A stretch of 62,029 bases of DNA from Bacillota bacterium. GTDB lineage: Bacteria; Bacillota; Clostridia; Lachnospirales; Lachnospiraceae. The stretch covers positions 1 through 62,029 of the forward strand of contig JAEZPG010000012.1 in NCBI GenBank assembly GCA_023413555.1, given 5' to 3'. Every line of letters begins with the position of its first letter. Within the stretch, counting starts at the first letter, position 1. The notes below the pieces were generated by a model that was not told the DNA's origin, made no database searches, and worked only from the letters and a program-made list of their open reading frames with translations. Both the position numbers and the translations under genes were made by a program. Shown here in pieces: positions 1-7,508 of this stretch.

Positions 1-50
1 CCTGCCCTGGTCCTCATTGTTTCCGGTGTCATTCTAATTTGATTAGCCAT
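1..50 (-). CDS. WXG100 family protein, N-terminal fragment cut by window edge
   Basis: The minus strand reads ATG at 50-48 and encodes MANQIRMTPETMRTRA before the window ends. This opening (a short lead, then an M-T-P-E-x-M-R-x-R-A helix start) is typical of WXG100/EsxA-type type VII substrates. A strong GGGAGG ribosome site lies on the minus strand at about 57-66. The gene diverges from the secretion operon that begins to the right. Only 16 residues are visible, so the WXG turn and C-terminal signal cannot be checked. Confidence 0.72.
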   Translation of the reverse strand, partial: MANQIRMTPETMRTRA

Positions 51-303
51 TATTAATCCTCCCTTCCCCTAGTTTATCTATGACTAATAGCGTATCGCTA
101 GAGCCACCCTGTAAAGATGTATATGTAGATATAGATGTAAAATATTACCATACATCCATATTATCCCAATAAAAAAAACTAGTCAAGGGGAAAGTAAAAA
201 TATAGAAATATTATATAGAATATGGAAAATGAATAACATGTATGATAATATATATAATGAAAACCTATAACATGAAAATAAAATGATAGTGTGAGAAGGA
301 AAG

Positions 304-593
304 TTGAAGAATCAGCAATCGGAGGATGAAACAGAACAGGTAAGGACGTACTACATACCACCATCCTATTATAAAATTGCAGGAATTAATCCTGACGTAG
401 ATGTTGCTTCTGTTAAATCATAAGAGAGTGATTACTATACAGAGGTTAATGTTAAAGATGAAGGAATGTAGATTAGGCTAACGGAGAGGCAAAGTGCGGA
501 TCATCTGATTGGAGTACGCATATTAAGTTTGTCAACTATCATACGGGTATACGAGTATTCGAGGGGAATCTGCAAAGGATAGATTTTAAATAG
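304..593 (+). pseudogene. Decayed coding remnant, copy A
   Basis: A short frame starts with TTG at 304 behind a GAGAAGGA site and runs 39 codons to a stop at 421-423. After it, in another frame, come translated blocks SSDWSTHIKFVNYHTG and a tail ending at the stop at 591-593. The same blocks (IPPS...IN...SSDWSTHIKFVNYHTG) recur in copy B at 3034-3189, so both look like remains of one gene family broken by frameshifts and stops. The family is not recognised. This remnant fills most of the 612-base stretch between the WXG100 gene and the first secreted protein. Confidence 0.5.
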
Positions 594-655
594 GAGAGAA
601 AGAATGGAAGGGTAATTCAATTACACATTCACATAATAATTATATCAAATGGGGG
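501..655 (+). repeat. Direct repeat, copy A
   Basis: Bases 501-611 closely match 3100-3211, and bases 607-655 match 3417-3463. In the second copy the two parts are separated by about 205 bases of unrelated sequence. The repeat includes the end of the decayed gene and the leader of the secreted protein at 663, so a segment carrying both was duplicated. Confidence 0.75.
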
Positions 656-662
656 TAAAAAG

Positions 663-2474
663 TTGTTTAAGAAAAGAAAGCTACTTAGAGGAGGAATGGC
701 AGTCTTCATCTTATTTATCATCTTGTGTTGGGGAGGTCCAACATCAAGAGCAGACACAACTGCAGTTTGTACTGTCAATGGGCAAGGCTATGATTCCTTT
801 CATACTGCGTTGTTGGAAGCTGTGAGAATGTCACAGGAGAATAGTGAAAGGAAGGCTCTTGTAGAAGTAAATGCAGATTGTGATTTGATCTACAATGAGG
901 ACATTCATTTGGGGGACTTTACAACAGGTGATGCGTTTGAGTTGAACGAGGAGATAGAGATTACCTTAGATTTAAAAGGGCATAAAGTTGCCTATCGACC
1001 GAGATATTCAACCTCGCCTCCTATGCTTCCCATAGCAAAGAACTGTTCCTTTATACTCAAAGATTCTGTTGGTGGAGGTGAATTATATTCACAAAGTGGC
1101 ACCGATACAATGGTATATGTGTATTATGGGGGAAAGTTTACTATGGTAAGCGGGACTATACGCACTATGGTTAGTCCGGATGTAGAGGAGAATCCGTTTA
1201 TACTAAAGAGTGGGACAGGAATATACCAGGAGTTTGGTGGAGAGATAGTGATTAATGGAGGAAGTGTCTACGCAGGAAGACCCCTACATATACGAGGGGG
1301 ATTTCAAGACATTCCATACTATATTGAAATCAATGGAGGCCTTTTTCAAGGGGTTGGTTCCTCAATTATTAATACTGGTTCACCGGTATCTATTAATGGT
1401 GGGAGTTTTATTAGTACTTATAATAAAAAGGTAAATGGTAACATTTGTAGTGCTTTGCGTCTGCTTTATTTTGATGACCCACCTCTTCTTGCAGTAAAGA
1501 TTAAGGGGGGTACCTTCAAGGCCCTTGATGCAGGTATAGCATTCTTCTACATGGAAGATACATCAATTGAGAGATTTAATAACTTCCTTTTACCACAATG
1601 TGTGACAGATGGATATAACCTATACGGCAGGAATAATCAACTAGCCAGTCTGGCAAAAACGAAGGTGTTTAATCCGCCTGGTAATGATTATTCTTTTGTG
1701 GAATATGAATATATGATCTATACCCCAAGCTATGTTAGGGTGACAAAAGGCGGAACGGTGAAGCTTGCTGCCAATGGAGGAGCGGTCACTAAATCCACCG
1801 TTTCCCTAGGTTACAATGGAGTGGTTGGCTCCCTTCCGATACCAAAAAGGACTGGATACTCCTTTAAGGGTTGGTATTCCAAAATTATAGGAGGACAGAA
1901 GATAACGTCCTCTACAAGGTATACAGCACAGTCGCCACAGATTCTATATGCACAGTGGGAACCGGTAAGCGTGAAACTATCCTTTGATGCCAATCGAGGA
2001 ACTAAGTTAGTAAGGAAAAGTATAACGGTAACATTTGGTAAGAAGATAGCATCGTTGCCAAGAGTACAGAGAAGAAATTATCAGTTCACAGGATGGTATA
2101 CCAAAAAGGTAGGTGGAACGAAAGTAACATCTTCTACCGTCTCTAAATATATAAAAAAGGCTACTTTGTATGCCCATTGGTCTAAGGTAAGCGTCAGGCA
2201 AGCCAGTATTACCAGCTTGAAAAGTAAGTCCAAAAAGCTCTCCATAAAGTGGAAAGCCATTTCAGGAGTGAAGGGATATCAGATTAATCTATCTACCCAT
2301 AAGAGCTTTAAAAAAGGTGTGAAGATATATCAGGTTACAGGTAAAAGTAAGACCATTACTAAGCTAAAGAAGGGTAAGCGGTATTACATTCGGCTACGGG
2401 CATACACATATGACTCCACAAAGGGCAAGGTATATGGGAAGTGGAGTAAGACATATTACATAAGAATACGGTAA
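663..2474 (+). CDS. Secreted protein with InlB B-repeats and C-terminal Fn3-like domain
   Basis: This 603-residue protein starts with TTG behind a GGGGG site at 651-655. Residues 1-30 form a signal peptide (KKRK, hydrophobic core, cut near SRA-D). Residues about 60-330 are a glycine-rich, beta-helix-like region with repeated INGG motifs. Two InlB B-type repeats follow (GYSFKGWYS near 400 and YQFTGWYTK near 475, each closing with YAQW or YAHW). The C terminus resembles a fibronectin type III domain rich in lysine. No LPXTG or membrane anchor is visible, so it is probably secreted or bound to the wall by charge. The C-terminal domain matches that of the protein at 58807-61128. A substrate or surface role next to the secretion locus is an inference. 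Confidence 0.7.
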   Translation: MFKKRKLLRGGMAVFILFIILCWGGPTSRADTTAVCTVNGQGYDSFHTALLEAVRMSQENSERKALVEVNADCDLIYNEDIHLGDFTTGDAFELNEEIEITLDLKGHKVAYRPRYSTSPPMLPIAKNCSFILKDSVGGGELYSQSGTDTMVYVYYGGKFTMVSGTIRTMVSPDVEENPFILKSGTGIYQEFGGEIVINGGSVYAGRPLHIRGGFQDIPYYIEINGGLFQGVGSSIINTGSPVSINGGSFISTYNKKVNGNICSALRLLYFDDPPLLAVKIKGGTFKALDAGIAFFYMEDTSIERFNNFLLPQCVTDGYNLYGRNNQLASLAKTKVFNPPGNDYSFVEYEYMIYTPSYVRVTKGGTVKLAANGGAVTKSTVSLGYNGVVGSLPIPKRTGYSFKGWYSKIIGGQKITSSTRYTAQSPQILYAQWEPVSVKLSFDANRGTKLVRKSITVTFGKKIASLPRVQRRNYQFTGWYTKKVGGTKVTSSTVSKYIKKATLYAHWSKVSVRQASITSLKSKSKKLSIKWKAISGVKGYQINLSTHKSFKKGVKIYQVTGKSKTITKLKKGKRYYIRLRAYTYDSTKGKVYGKWSKTYYIRIR

Positions 2475-2518
2475 GAATAAGAGTAGAATGAGGTTCTGTA
2501 TGCGGAAGGAGAATAATA

Positions 2519-3004
2519 ATGAGTAAACGAATAAGTCTTTATGATAGCAATATTGTTGCAGAAATACCAGAGGATTTCACATGTATGTCACGGGAAGAAG
2601 CTGAGGAGTTCTTTAAATTAGAGATGCCAGAGCAAGTATATAGTAATAGGAACAAGTCAGCATTTATTACTCTAAATAGGAATGGACAGGAGCTGACATC
2701 GGAAGGAATTGAAAAACGGTTGAATGAATACTATACCATACATACTAGGGTAGTTCCCAATTTTAAGAATGCTAGTTTAGCCAAGCGCTCGCTAGAAAAT
2801 GGCGTTGAGATAGGTGCATTACAGTACACATCAACTTCTGCAACAAAAGATTTATATAATACTTGTCTGCTAATCCCAGTGGATGGAAAGGAAGTTGTAA
2901 TTACCATGCATTGTGAACTGGAGCAGGCAATGACACAGGGGAAGGAGTTTTTGGACGTACTTGCCTCAATTGAGTGGGAGGAGAATAATGAAAAACAATC
3001 ATAG
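2519..3004 (+). CDS. Conserved hypothetical protein, type VII locus
   Basis: A 161-residue soluble protein with an ATG start behind a GGAG site. It has no signal peptide or membrane segment. The pattern of a short N-terminal strand, a helix (SREEAEEFFKLEM), and later beta strands ending in a helix (QGKEFLDVLASIEW) recalls the small Mog1/DcrB-like fold often found beside secretion systems, but this is only a shape resemblance. It follows the secreted protein at 663 by 44 bases and is closed by a hairpin at 3232-3266. Function unknown. Confidence 0.55.
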   Translation: MSKRISLYDSNIVAEIPEDFTCMSREEAEEFFKLEMPEQVYSNRNKSAFITLNRNGQELTSEGIEKRLNEYYTIHTRVVPNFKNASLAKRSLENGVEIGALQYTSTSATKDLYNTCLLIPVDGKEVVITMHCELEQAMTQGKEFLDVLASIEWEENNEKQS

Positions 3005-3033
3005 AATGGTAGGAGCACCATTAATGATGGTAG

Positions 3034-3189
3034 ATACCACCCTCCGATAATTTAATGCGAATAGCAATCAATATAAATCAGCAGATTCTTGATACGGGTT
3101 CATCCGATTGGAGTACACATATTAAGTTTGTCAATTATCATACGGGGAAAACAGTATTCTAGGGGGAACTGCCAAAGGATGGGTTTTGA
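3034..3189 (+). pseudogene. Decayed coding remnant, copy B
   Basis: The frame reads IPPSDNLMRIAININ, then SSDWSTHIKFVNYHTG, an in-frame TAG at about 3160, and a tail ending at 3187-3189. It aligns with copy A at 304-593, which keeps different parts. An intact 35-codon stretch from the ATG at 3055 exists but is more likely a leftover than a gene, as no ribosome site precedes it. Confidence 0.5.
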
Positions 3190-3463
3190 ATAGGAGAGAA
3201 AGAATAGAAGGAAAGTTATAATTAATACGTGAAAAGTCTGGGGGTAATTGATACCACCAGACTTTTGGTTTTCAAGCTATCTGTGCGCTACCGGTCTATC
3301 CCTGTCTATCCACTGGAACGATAGGTCAAAACGAGACTGTAAAAATATATTAAAATAAACTAAATATTTACAATATATAGAAAAATAAAGGAGTGTATGA
3401 TAATATAAAGATGCGGGAAGAGTAATTCGTTCACACATTCACATAACAATTATATCAGAGGGA
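3100..3463 (+). repeat. Direct repeat, copy B, interrupted
   Basis: Bases 3100-3211 match 501-611 and bases 3417-3463 match 607-655. The block between them (about 3212-3416) is AT-rich, has no counterpart in copy A, and carries the terminator hairpin at 3232-3266. Confidence 0.7.
3232..3272 (+). terminator. Rho-independent terminator-like hairpin
   Basis: A 10-base stem (AAAAGTCTGG at 3232-3241 with CCAGACTTTT at 3257-3266) and a 15-base loop are followed by GGTTTTC. It ends the unit containing the 161-residue protein before the FHA operon. Confidence 0.55.
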
Positions 3464-3556
3464 GAGTTTACTATGGAACGCCATTAAAGGTGTGAAGGGA
3501 TATCAGGTTACAGGTAAAAGTAAGACCATTACTAAGCGAAAGAAGGGTAAGCGGGA
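3464..3556 (+). pseudogene. Residual fragment of a second secreted-protein gene
   Basis: About 74 bases here match 2308-2381 inside the Fn3-like domain of the secreted protein at 663, almost base for base (shared block CAGGTTACAGGTAAAAGTAA). The preceding bases match the leader of that gene. This is what remains of a duplicated secreted-protein gene after a large internal deletion, and its end now supplies the ribosome site of the next gene. Confidence 0.7.
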
Positions 3557-3564
3557 GGAGAAAA

Positions 3565-4569
3565 TTGAAGTTAAAGGTTAAGAGAAAATCAGATCAAGTA
3601 TTTATCTATGTAAAACTCACTTCAGGAGAACAAATAAGCAGCCGAGAATTGGATGTGTTATCAACTCATGGCATTCGGGGATTTCTTAAGCCTCTACAAT
3701 ATGCGAAGAAGACGATTACCTATATTGCTCCGGACTGTATTAGTATGGAGCAATATTTAGAAAAAGCCATTAGTGAGTACGAGTTTAATTACATAATGAA
3801 GCAGATGGTTTCCGCCATTGGCAAGATAGAGAATAATAATCTCATGCTAGCCAATCTCTGCTTTGATATGCAATATGTATATGTGAACCAGGCTACGAAG
3901 GAGGTACTTTTTATCTATCTTCCGATTCTGCAGTATAGCAGTACGATTAATGTAATCGGGTTCATGAACCAATTTATCAGTTTGGTAAAAATGATTGGCA
4001 ATGTGGGGTTAATAACGGAGTATAAGAAATTCTTTGCGGATGTGAATCAATCTGTATTAAAGCAGATAGAAGTATATATTGAAAAGCAATCGGGTGTTAA
4101 TAACAGACCTTTTAGGACTCCTACACCCATACAAGAGGAGGGGACAACCATACTTCACGGGAATTCTTATGGCAACGAGACCGGCATTTTGGAAGAGGAA
4201 GAGACGGCGCTACTTGCTATGGTTAGTAATCATCCTGGGGTAAAAGAAGAGCCTTTTCCACCGTTCCAAGCCATGCGCTATCCTAGCCTACTTCGAGTGT
4301 CTACCGGAGAGACAATAGAGTTGTCTAAACCTGTGTACCGCTTTGGGACAGAAAGACGATTAGTAGATTACTGTATTACCAATAACAATATAGTTAGTCG
4401 AAGTCATGCAGATATTATTGTACGGGGGAATCGATTTTATGTATATGATCATGCTTCCACCAACCATACGTATATAAATAACACGGTGATACCACCTAAA
4501 GCAGAGATAGAGTTTTATGATGGCAATACACTTAGATTTGCTACGGAAGAGTTTGTATTTCATAGGTAA
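3565..4569 (+). CDS. FHA-domain protein with DUF6382-like N-terminal region
   Basis: A 334-residue protein that starts with TTG behind GGGAGGAG. Residues about 250-334 form an FHA domain (FGTERR, then NNIVSRSHADI, then ASTNHTYINN), which binds phosphothreonine. The N-terminal 190 residues resemble DUF6382-type regions. The order of a hinge-like segment (YIAPDCISMEQYL), a helix, and NLCFDMQYVYVN followed by VLFIYLPI recalls a degenerate kinase C-lobe without catalytic residues. It is the first gene of the phospho-signalling run with PP2C and kinase genes behind it, so its likely partners are kinase products. A paralogue lies at 12812-13717. Confidence 0.75.
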   Translation: MKLKVKRKSDQVFIYVKLTSGEQISSRELDVLSTHGIRGFLKPLQYAKKTITYIAPDCISMEQYLEKAISEYEFNYIMKQMVSAIGKIENNNLMLANLCFDMQYVYVNQATKEVLFIYLPILQYSSTINVIGFMNQFISLVKMIGNVGLITEYKKFFADVNQSVLKQIEVYIEKQSGVNNRPFRTPTPIQEEGTTILHGNSYGNETGILEEEETALLAMVSNHPGVKEEPFPPFQAMRYPSLLRVSTGETIELSKPVYRFGTERRLVDYCITNNNIVSRSHADIIVRGNRFYVYDHASTNHTYINNTVIPPKAEIEFYDGNTLRFATEEFVFHR

Positions 4570-4629
4570 TTTAGTTCTCCCTTATGGGTGTTTGAGGGGT
4601 TATAGATTAAATAGGAGAAGGTGTTTAAA

Positions 4630-5391
4630 TTGCAGTTTATGGTTACTGCGGATTCGGATGTTGGATTAAGGAAAACTACAAATCAGGACAGCGTCTTAGT
4701 AAAACATGCAATGACTTCTGTGGGTGAGATTGTATTGGCTGTTCTATGTGATGGTATGGGTGGACTAGAAAAAGGAGAGTTAGCAAGTGCTACTGTAATC
4801 AGAAGATTTGCCCAATGGTTCGATTATGAACTACCTAATGAGATCAGTACATTGAATATGGATGTGATTGCCTCTAAGTGGGATCTGATGCTTAAGGAAA
4901 TAAATGTACGCATACAGGAGTATGGCAACACACATAATGTAAGCTTAGGCACTACCTGTTCTGGCATCCTATTTATAGAGAATCATTATCTAATTGCCCA
5001 TATAGGTGATACAAGAGTGTATTATATAGGAGAGTCTCTACAGATACTTACCGCCGATCATACAGTAGTAGGGCGAGAGGTGGGCATGGGATTGCTTACT
5101 CATGAGCAGGCAAAGAAAGACCCCCGCCGGAATGTATTACTCCAATGCATCGGGGCCTCCCAAAGTATTGTTCCACAGATTGTTCAAGGAGAGACTGCTA
5201 GAGGGATATACATGCTATGTTCGGATGGTTTTTTTCACGAGATTACGGAAAATGAAATTATATTAGCATATCGCATAGAAGACCAATTGGATAAAGCCAC
5301 AATGCACGAGAAGTCGAAACACTTGATTGAACTGGTAAAGACTCGTCATGAGAAGGACAATATTTCAGTGATTCTTATTAAAGTAATGTGA
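4630..5391 (+). CDS. PP2C-family serine/threonine phosphatase
   Basis: It should remove phosphate from Ser/Thr proteins and so oppose the kinase encoded next. The metal-binding motifs are in place: DSVLVKH, LCDGMGG, HIGDTRVYYI, CSDGFF and DNISVILI. Length is about 253 residues, normal for stand-alone bacterial PP2C (PrpC/PstP type). The start is uncertain: GTG 4621 sits only three bases after AGGAG, TTG 4630 is well spaced from GAAGGTG, and ATG 4639 is also possible. TTG 4630 was chosen. No membrane segment, so cytoplasmic. Confidence 0.9.
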   Translation: MQFMVTADSDVGLRKTTNQDSVLVKHAMTSVGEIVLAVLCDGMGGLEKGELASATVIRRFAQWFDYELPNEISTLNMDVIASKWDLMLKEINVRIQEYGNTHNVSLGTTCSGILFIENHYLIAHIGDTRVYYIGESLQILTADHTVVGREVGMGLLTHEQAKKDPRRNVLLQCIGASQSIVPQIVQGETARGIYMLCSDGFFHEITENEIILAYRIEDQLDKATMHEKSKHLIELVKTRHEKDNISVILIKVM

Positions 5392-5401
5392 GGGGATGAG
5401 T

Positions 5402-7108
5402 ATGACTGATATAGGAACAATAGTAGATGGGAAATATGAGATATTAAAACAAATTGGTAAAGGCGGTATGTCTGTTGTATATCTGGCAATGGATAACCGT
5501 TTGAATAAACAATGGGCCATAAAGGAGATTCGAAAAAAGGGTACCTACCAAAATGATCAGGTTATTATCAATAGTCTACTTGCAGAGGCGAACTTAATGA
5601 AGCGTCTGGATCATGCGGCATTACCTAGAATCGTAGACATTATTGACAATGGTCAGACAATATACATCATCATGGATTATATAGAGGGAGAATCCTTGGA
5701 TAAGATTCTTAAAGAAGATGGTGCTCAGCCGGAAAAGCTGGTATTAGATTGGGCCAAACAACTTTGTGATGTGTTAGATTACCTACATTCTCAAAAACCA
5801 CCTATTATATATAGAGATATGAAACCAGGCAATGTGATGTTAAAGCCGGAAGGGAATCTTAAGGTAATTGATTTTGGAATTGCCAGAGAATATAAAACGG
5901 AGCATACAGCAGATACTACCATACTTGGTACAAAAGGATATGCACCACCAGAGCAGCATGGAGCTCGGCAGACGGACACCCGATCTGATATTTATGCCCT
6001 AGGTATGACCATGCATCATTTACTCACCAATGTGGATCCCCGGCAAGCAGATTATGTCTATATTCCTATTAGGCAATGGAACCCAGAATTATCAGAAGGC
6101 ATGGAGGCAATTATTAATAAGTGTACGGCATTAGATCCAGACAACCGTTATCAGGGCTGTTCGGAGTTAATGTACGATCTGGAACATCCGGAGCTGATAA
6201 CACAAGGATTTAAGAGGACGCAAAAGCGGAAGCTTAAACTGGTGGTTGCAGCCAGCATTCTTAGTATTGTATTTCTCATAGTAGGGTGTACTTGTAGAGT
6301 ATTAGCAAGAAGTATTAGAGATAATGATTATGAACTCCTGACTTCCATCGTGGAGGCCACTGCTTATGAAGAGAAAATAGAGAAATACAAACAAGCAATT
6401 AATATCTATCCTTATCATCCAAAGGCCTATATGTGCATGTTAGATGCATTTGAGAATAATGGAAGGTTTGGTAAAGATGAGAACAGTGTCTTCCTGGCTC
6501 TATACAATGCCAATAAAGACGGGCTGGATCCTAGTGATACTGCGGTAGCAGAACTAAACTATCAAATAGGGATGATGTATTTTAACTATTACAAAGAGGA
6601 CGAAGGGACACAGAATTATTCGTCGAGAGTACAAAAAGCCTATCCATTCTTTGCTGCTAATGTGGAGAATAGGGCAAGTGCCACAGAATTCAAAAGCAAA
6701 GAGCTCTCTGATTGTTACTATCAGATATGCTCTTTCTATAAACAATACATATTAAACTCGATTCATGTAGAAGAAGCTTCTAAAGAGGATTATGAGAAGC
6801 TACTTAAGATTATGAATCACTCGTTAGATAGTGTGAGAACGGAGGGAGCATATAATCAACTCTCTTTATACAATGGAACAATCATGCTTTTATATGACCA
6901 GAGAGTGAATATGGCAACCATGGATCTTTCCCAAAAGTCAGTACTGGATCTGTTTGATAACGTCTATAACAGCGTCACTCATCTAGTGGTACAGAAAGAA
7001 CAATCCAAAAAACTACAGAATGAAATTATAAATCATTATAGGGAATACAGAGAGGCAATCAATCGAGCATATACCAATAGTGGGGAGAGAACTAAGAATG
7101 GCAGATAG
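5402..7108 (+). CDS. Membrane serine/threonine protein kinase (PknB/PrkC-like catalytic domain)
   Basis: The kinase domain occupies residues about 1-265 with glycine loop GKGGMSVVYLA, lysine in WAIKEIRK, catalytic loop YRDMKPGNVMLK (YRD instead of HRD), DFGIARE and the APPEQ segment. One membrane helix follows at about 280-300. The outer C-terminal 270 residues are helical and TPR-like (repeated Y-P-x-x-P-K-A-Y and YNQLS patterns), not PASTA repeats. The ATG at 5402 is six bases after GAGGGG; the ATG at 5396 is too close. Likely targets are ligands of the FHA proteins and EssC in the same run. Active on motif evidence. Confidence 0.9.
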   Translation: MTDIGTIVDGKYEILKQIGKGGMSVVYLAMDNRLNKQWAIKEIRKKGTYQNDQVIINSLLAEANLMKRLDHAALPRIVDIIDNGQTIYIIMDYIEGESLDKILKEDGAQPEKLVLDWAKQLCDVLDYLHSQKPPIIYRDMKPGNVMLKPEGNLKVIDFGIAREYKTEHTADTTILGTKGYAPPEQHGARQTDTRSDIYALGMTMHHLLTNVDPRQADYVYIPIRQWNPELSEGMEAIINKCTALDPDNRYQGCSELMYDLEHPELITQGFKRTQKRKLKLVVAASILSIVFLIVGCTCRVLARSIRDNDYELLTSIVEATAYEEKIEKYKQAINIYPYHPKAYMCMLDAFENNGRFGKDENSVFLALYNANKDGLDPSDTAVAELNYQIGMMYFNYYKEDEGTQNYSSRVQKAYPFFAANVENRASATEFKSKELSDCYYQICSFYKQYILNSIHVEEASKEDYEKLLKIMNHSLDSVRTEGAYNQLSLYNGTIMLLYDQRVNMATMDLSQKSVLDLFDNVYNSVTHLVVQKEQSKKLQNEIINHYREYREAINRAYTNSGERTKNGR

Positions 7109-7472
7109 ATTGATCACAATATCCATAATAGCATTTATACTGGCAGGGGTATTTGTACTATTGGCAGTATTATTCAGTATTAAGTTCAATATACCTAAGA
7201 TTTTGGGAGAGCTAACAGGGCACACAGCGAAAAAAACCATAGCTAGAAGGCGAAGGGAAAATGAACAGAATAGAGAGAAAGTGAGTAATGTTCCATCTAA
7301 GGAGGTTACCAGACTATTAAATGAAGGGGTAGACAAGAAACAGGAAGTAGAAGAAATACATACGGAACGACTGGAGGATGCGACTTGTCTTTTAGACCAG
7401 CAGCCCAAAGCAGCACCATTTTCCATTATAGATGAGGTGATTCTGGTGAACACAAGTGAAAGAATAGTGTGA
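7098..7472 (+). CDS. Small single-pass membrane protein of the type VII locus
   Basis: A 124-residue protein with one N-terminal membrane helix (residues about 5-28), then a basic stretch (KKTIARRRRE) and an acidic, Thr-rich tail of about 75 residues that should lie in the cytoplasm. The ATG at 7098 overlaps the kinase stop by 11 bases and follows GGGGAG; an upstream GTG at 7080 has no ribosome site. No family recognised. Size and topology are like EssA of type VIIb systems, but there is no clear sequence support. TRLL and TCLL stretches in the tail could be phosphothreonine sites. Confidence 0.6.
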   Translation: MADRLITISIIAFILAGVFVLLAVLFSIKFNIPKILGELTGHTAKKTIARRRRENEQNREKVSNVPSKEVTRLLNEGVDKKQEVEEIHTERLEDATCLLDQQPKAAPFSIIDEVILVNTSERIV

Positions 7473-7508
7473 GAATAATATAGTATATTATGGGGAGGGT
7501 AAAAGGTT

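Noticed and set aside
179..364. Minus-strand 61-codon frame near the left edge
   Set aside because: Phe/Tyr/Ser-rich product of AT-rich DNA with no ribosome site; it overlaps a decayed coding remnant on the other strand.
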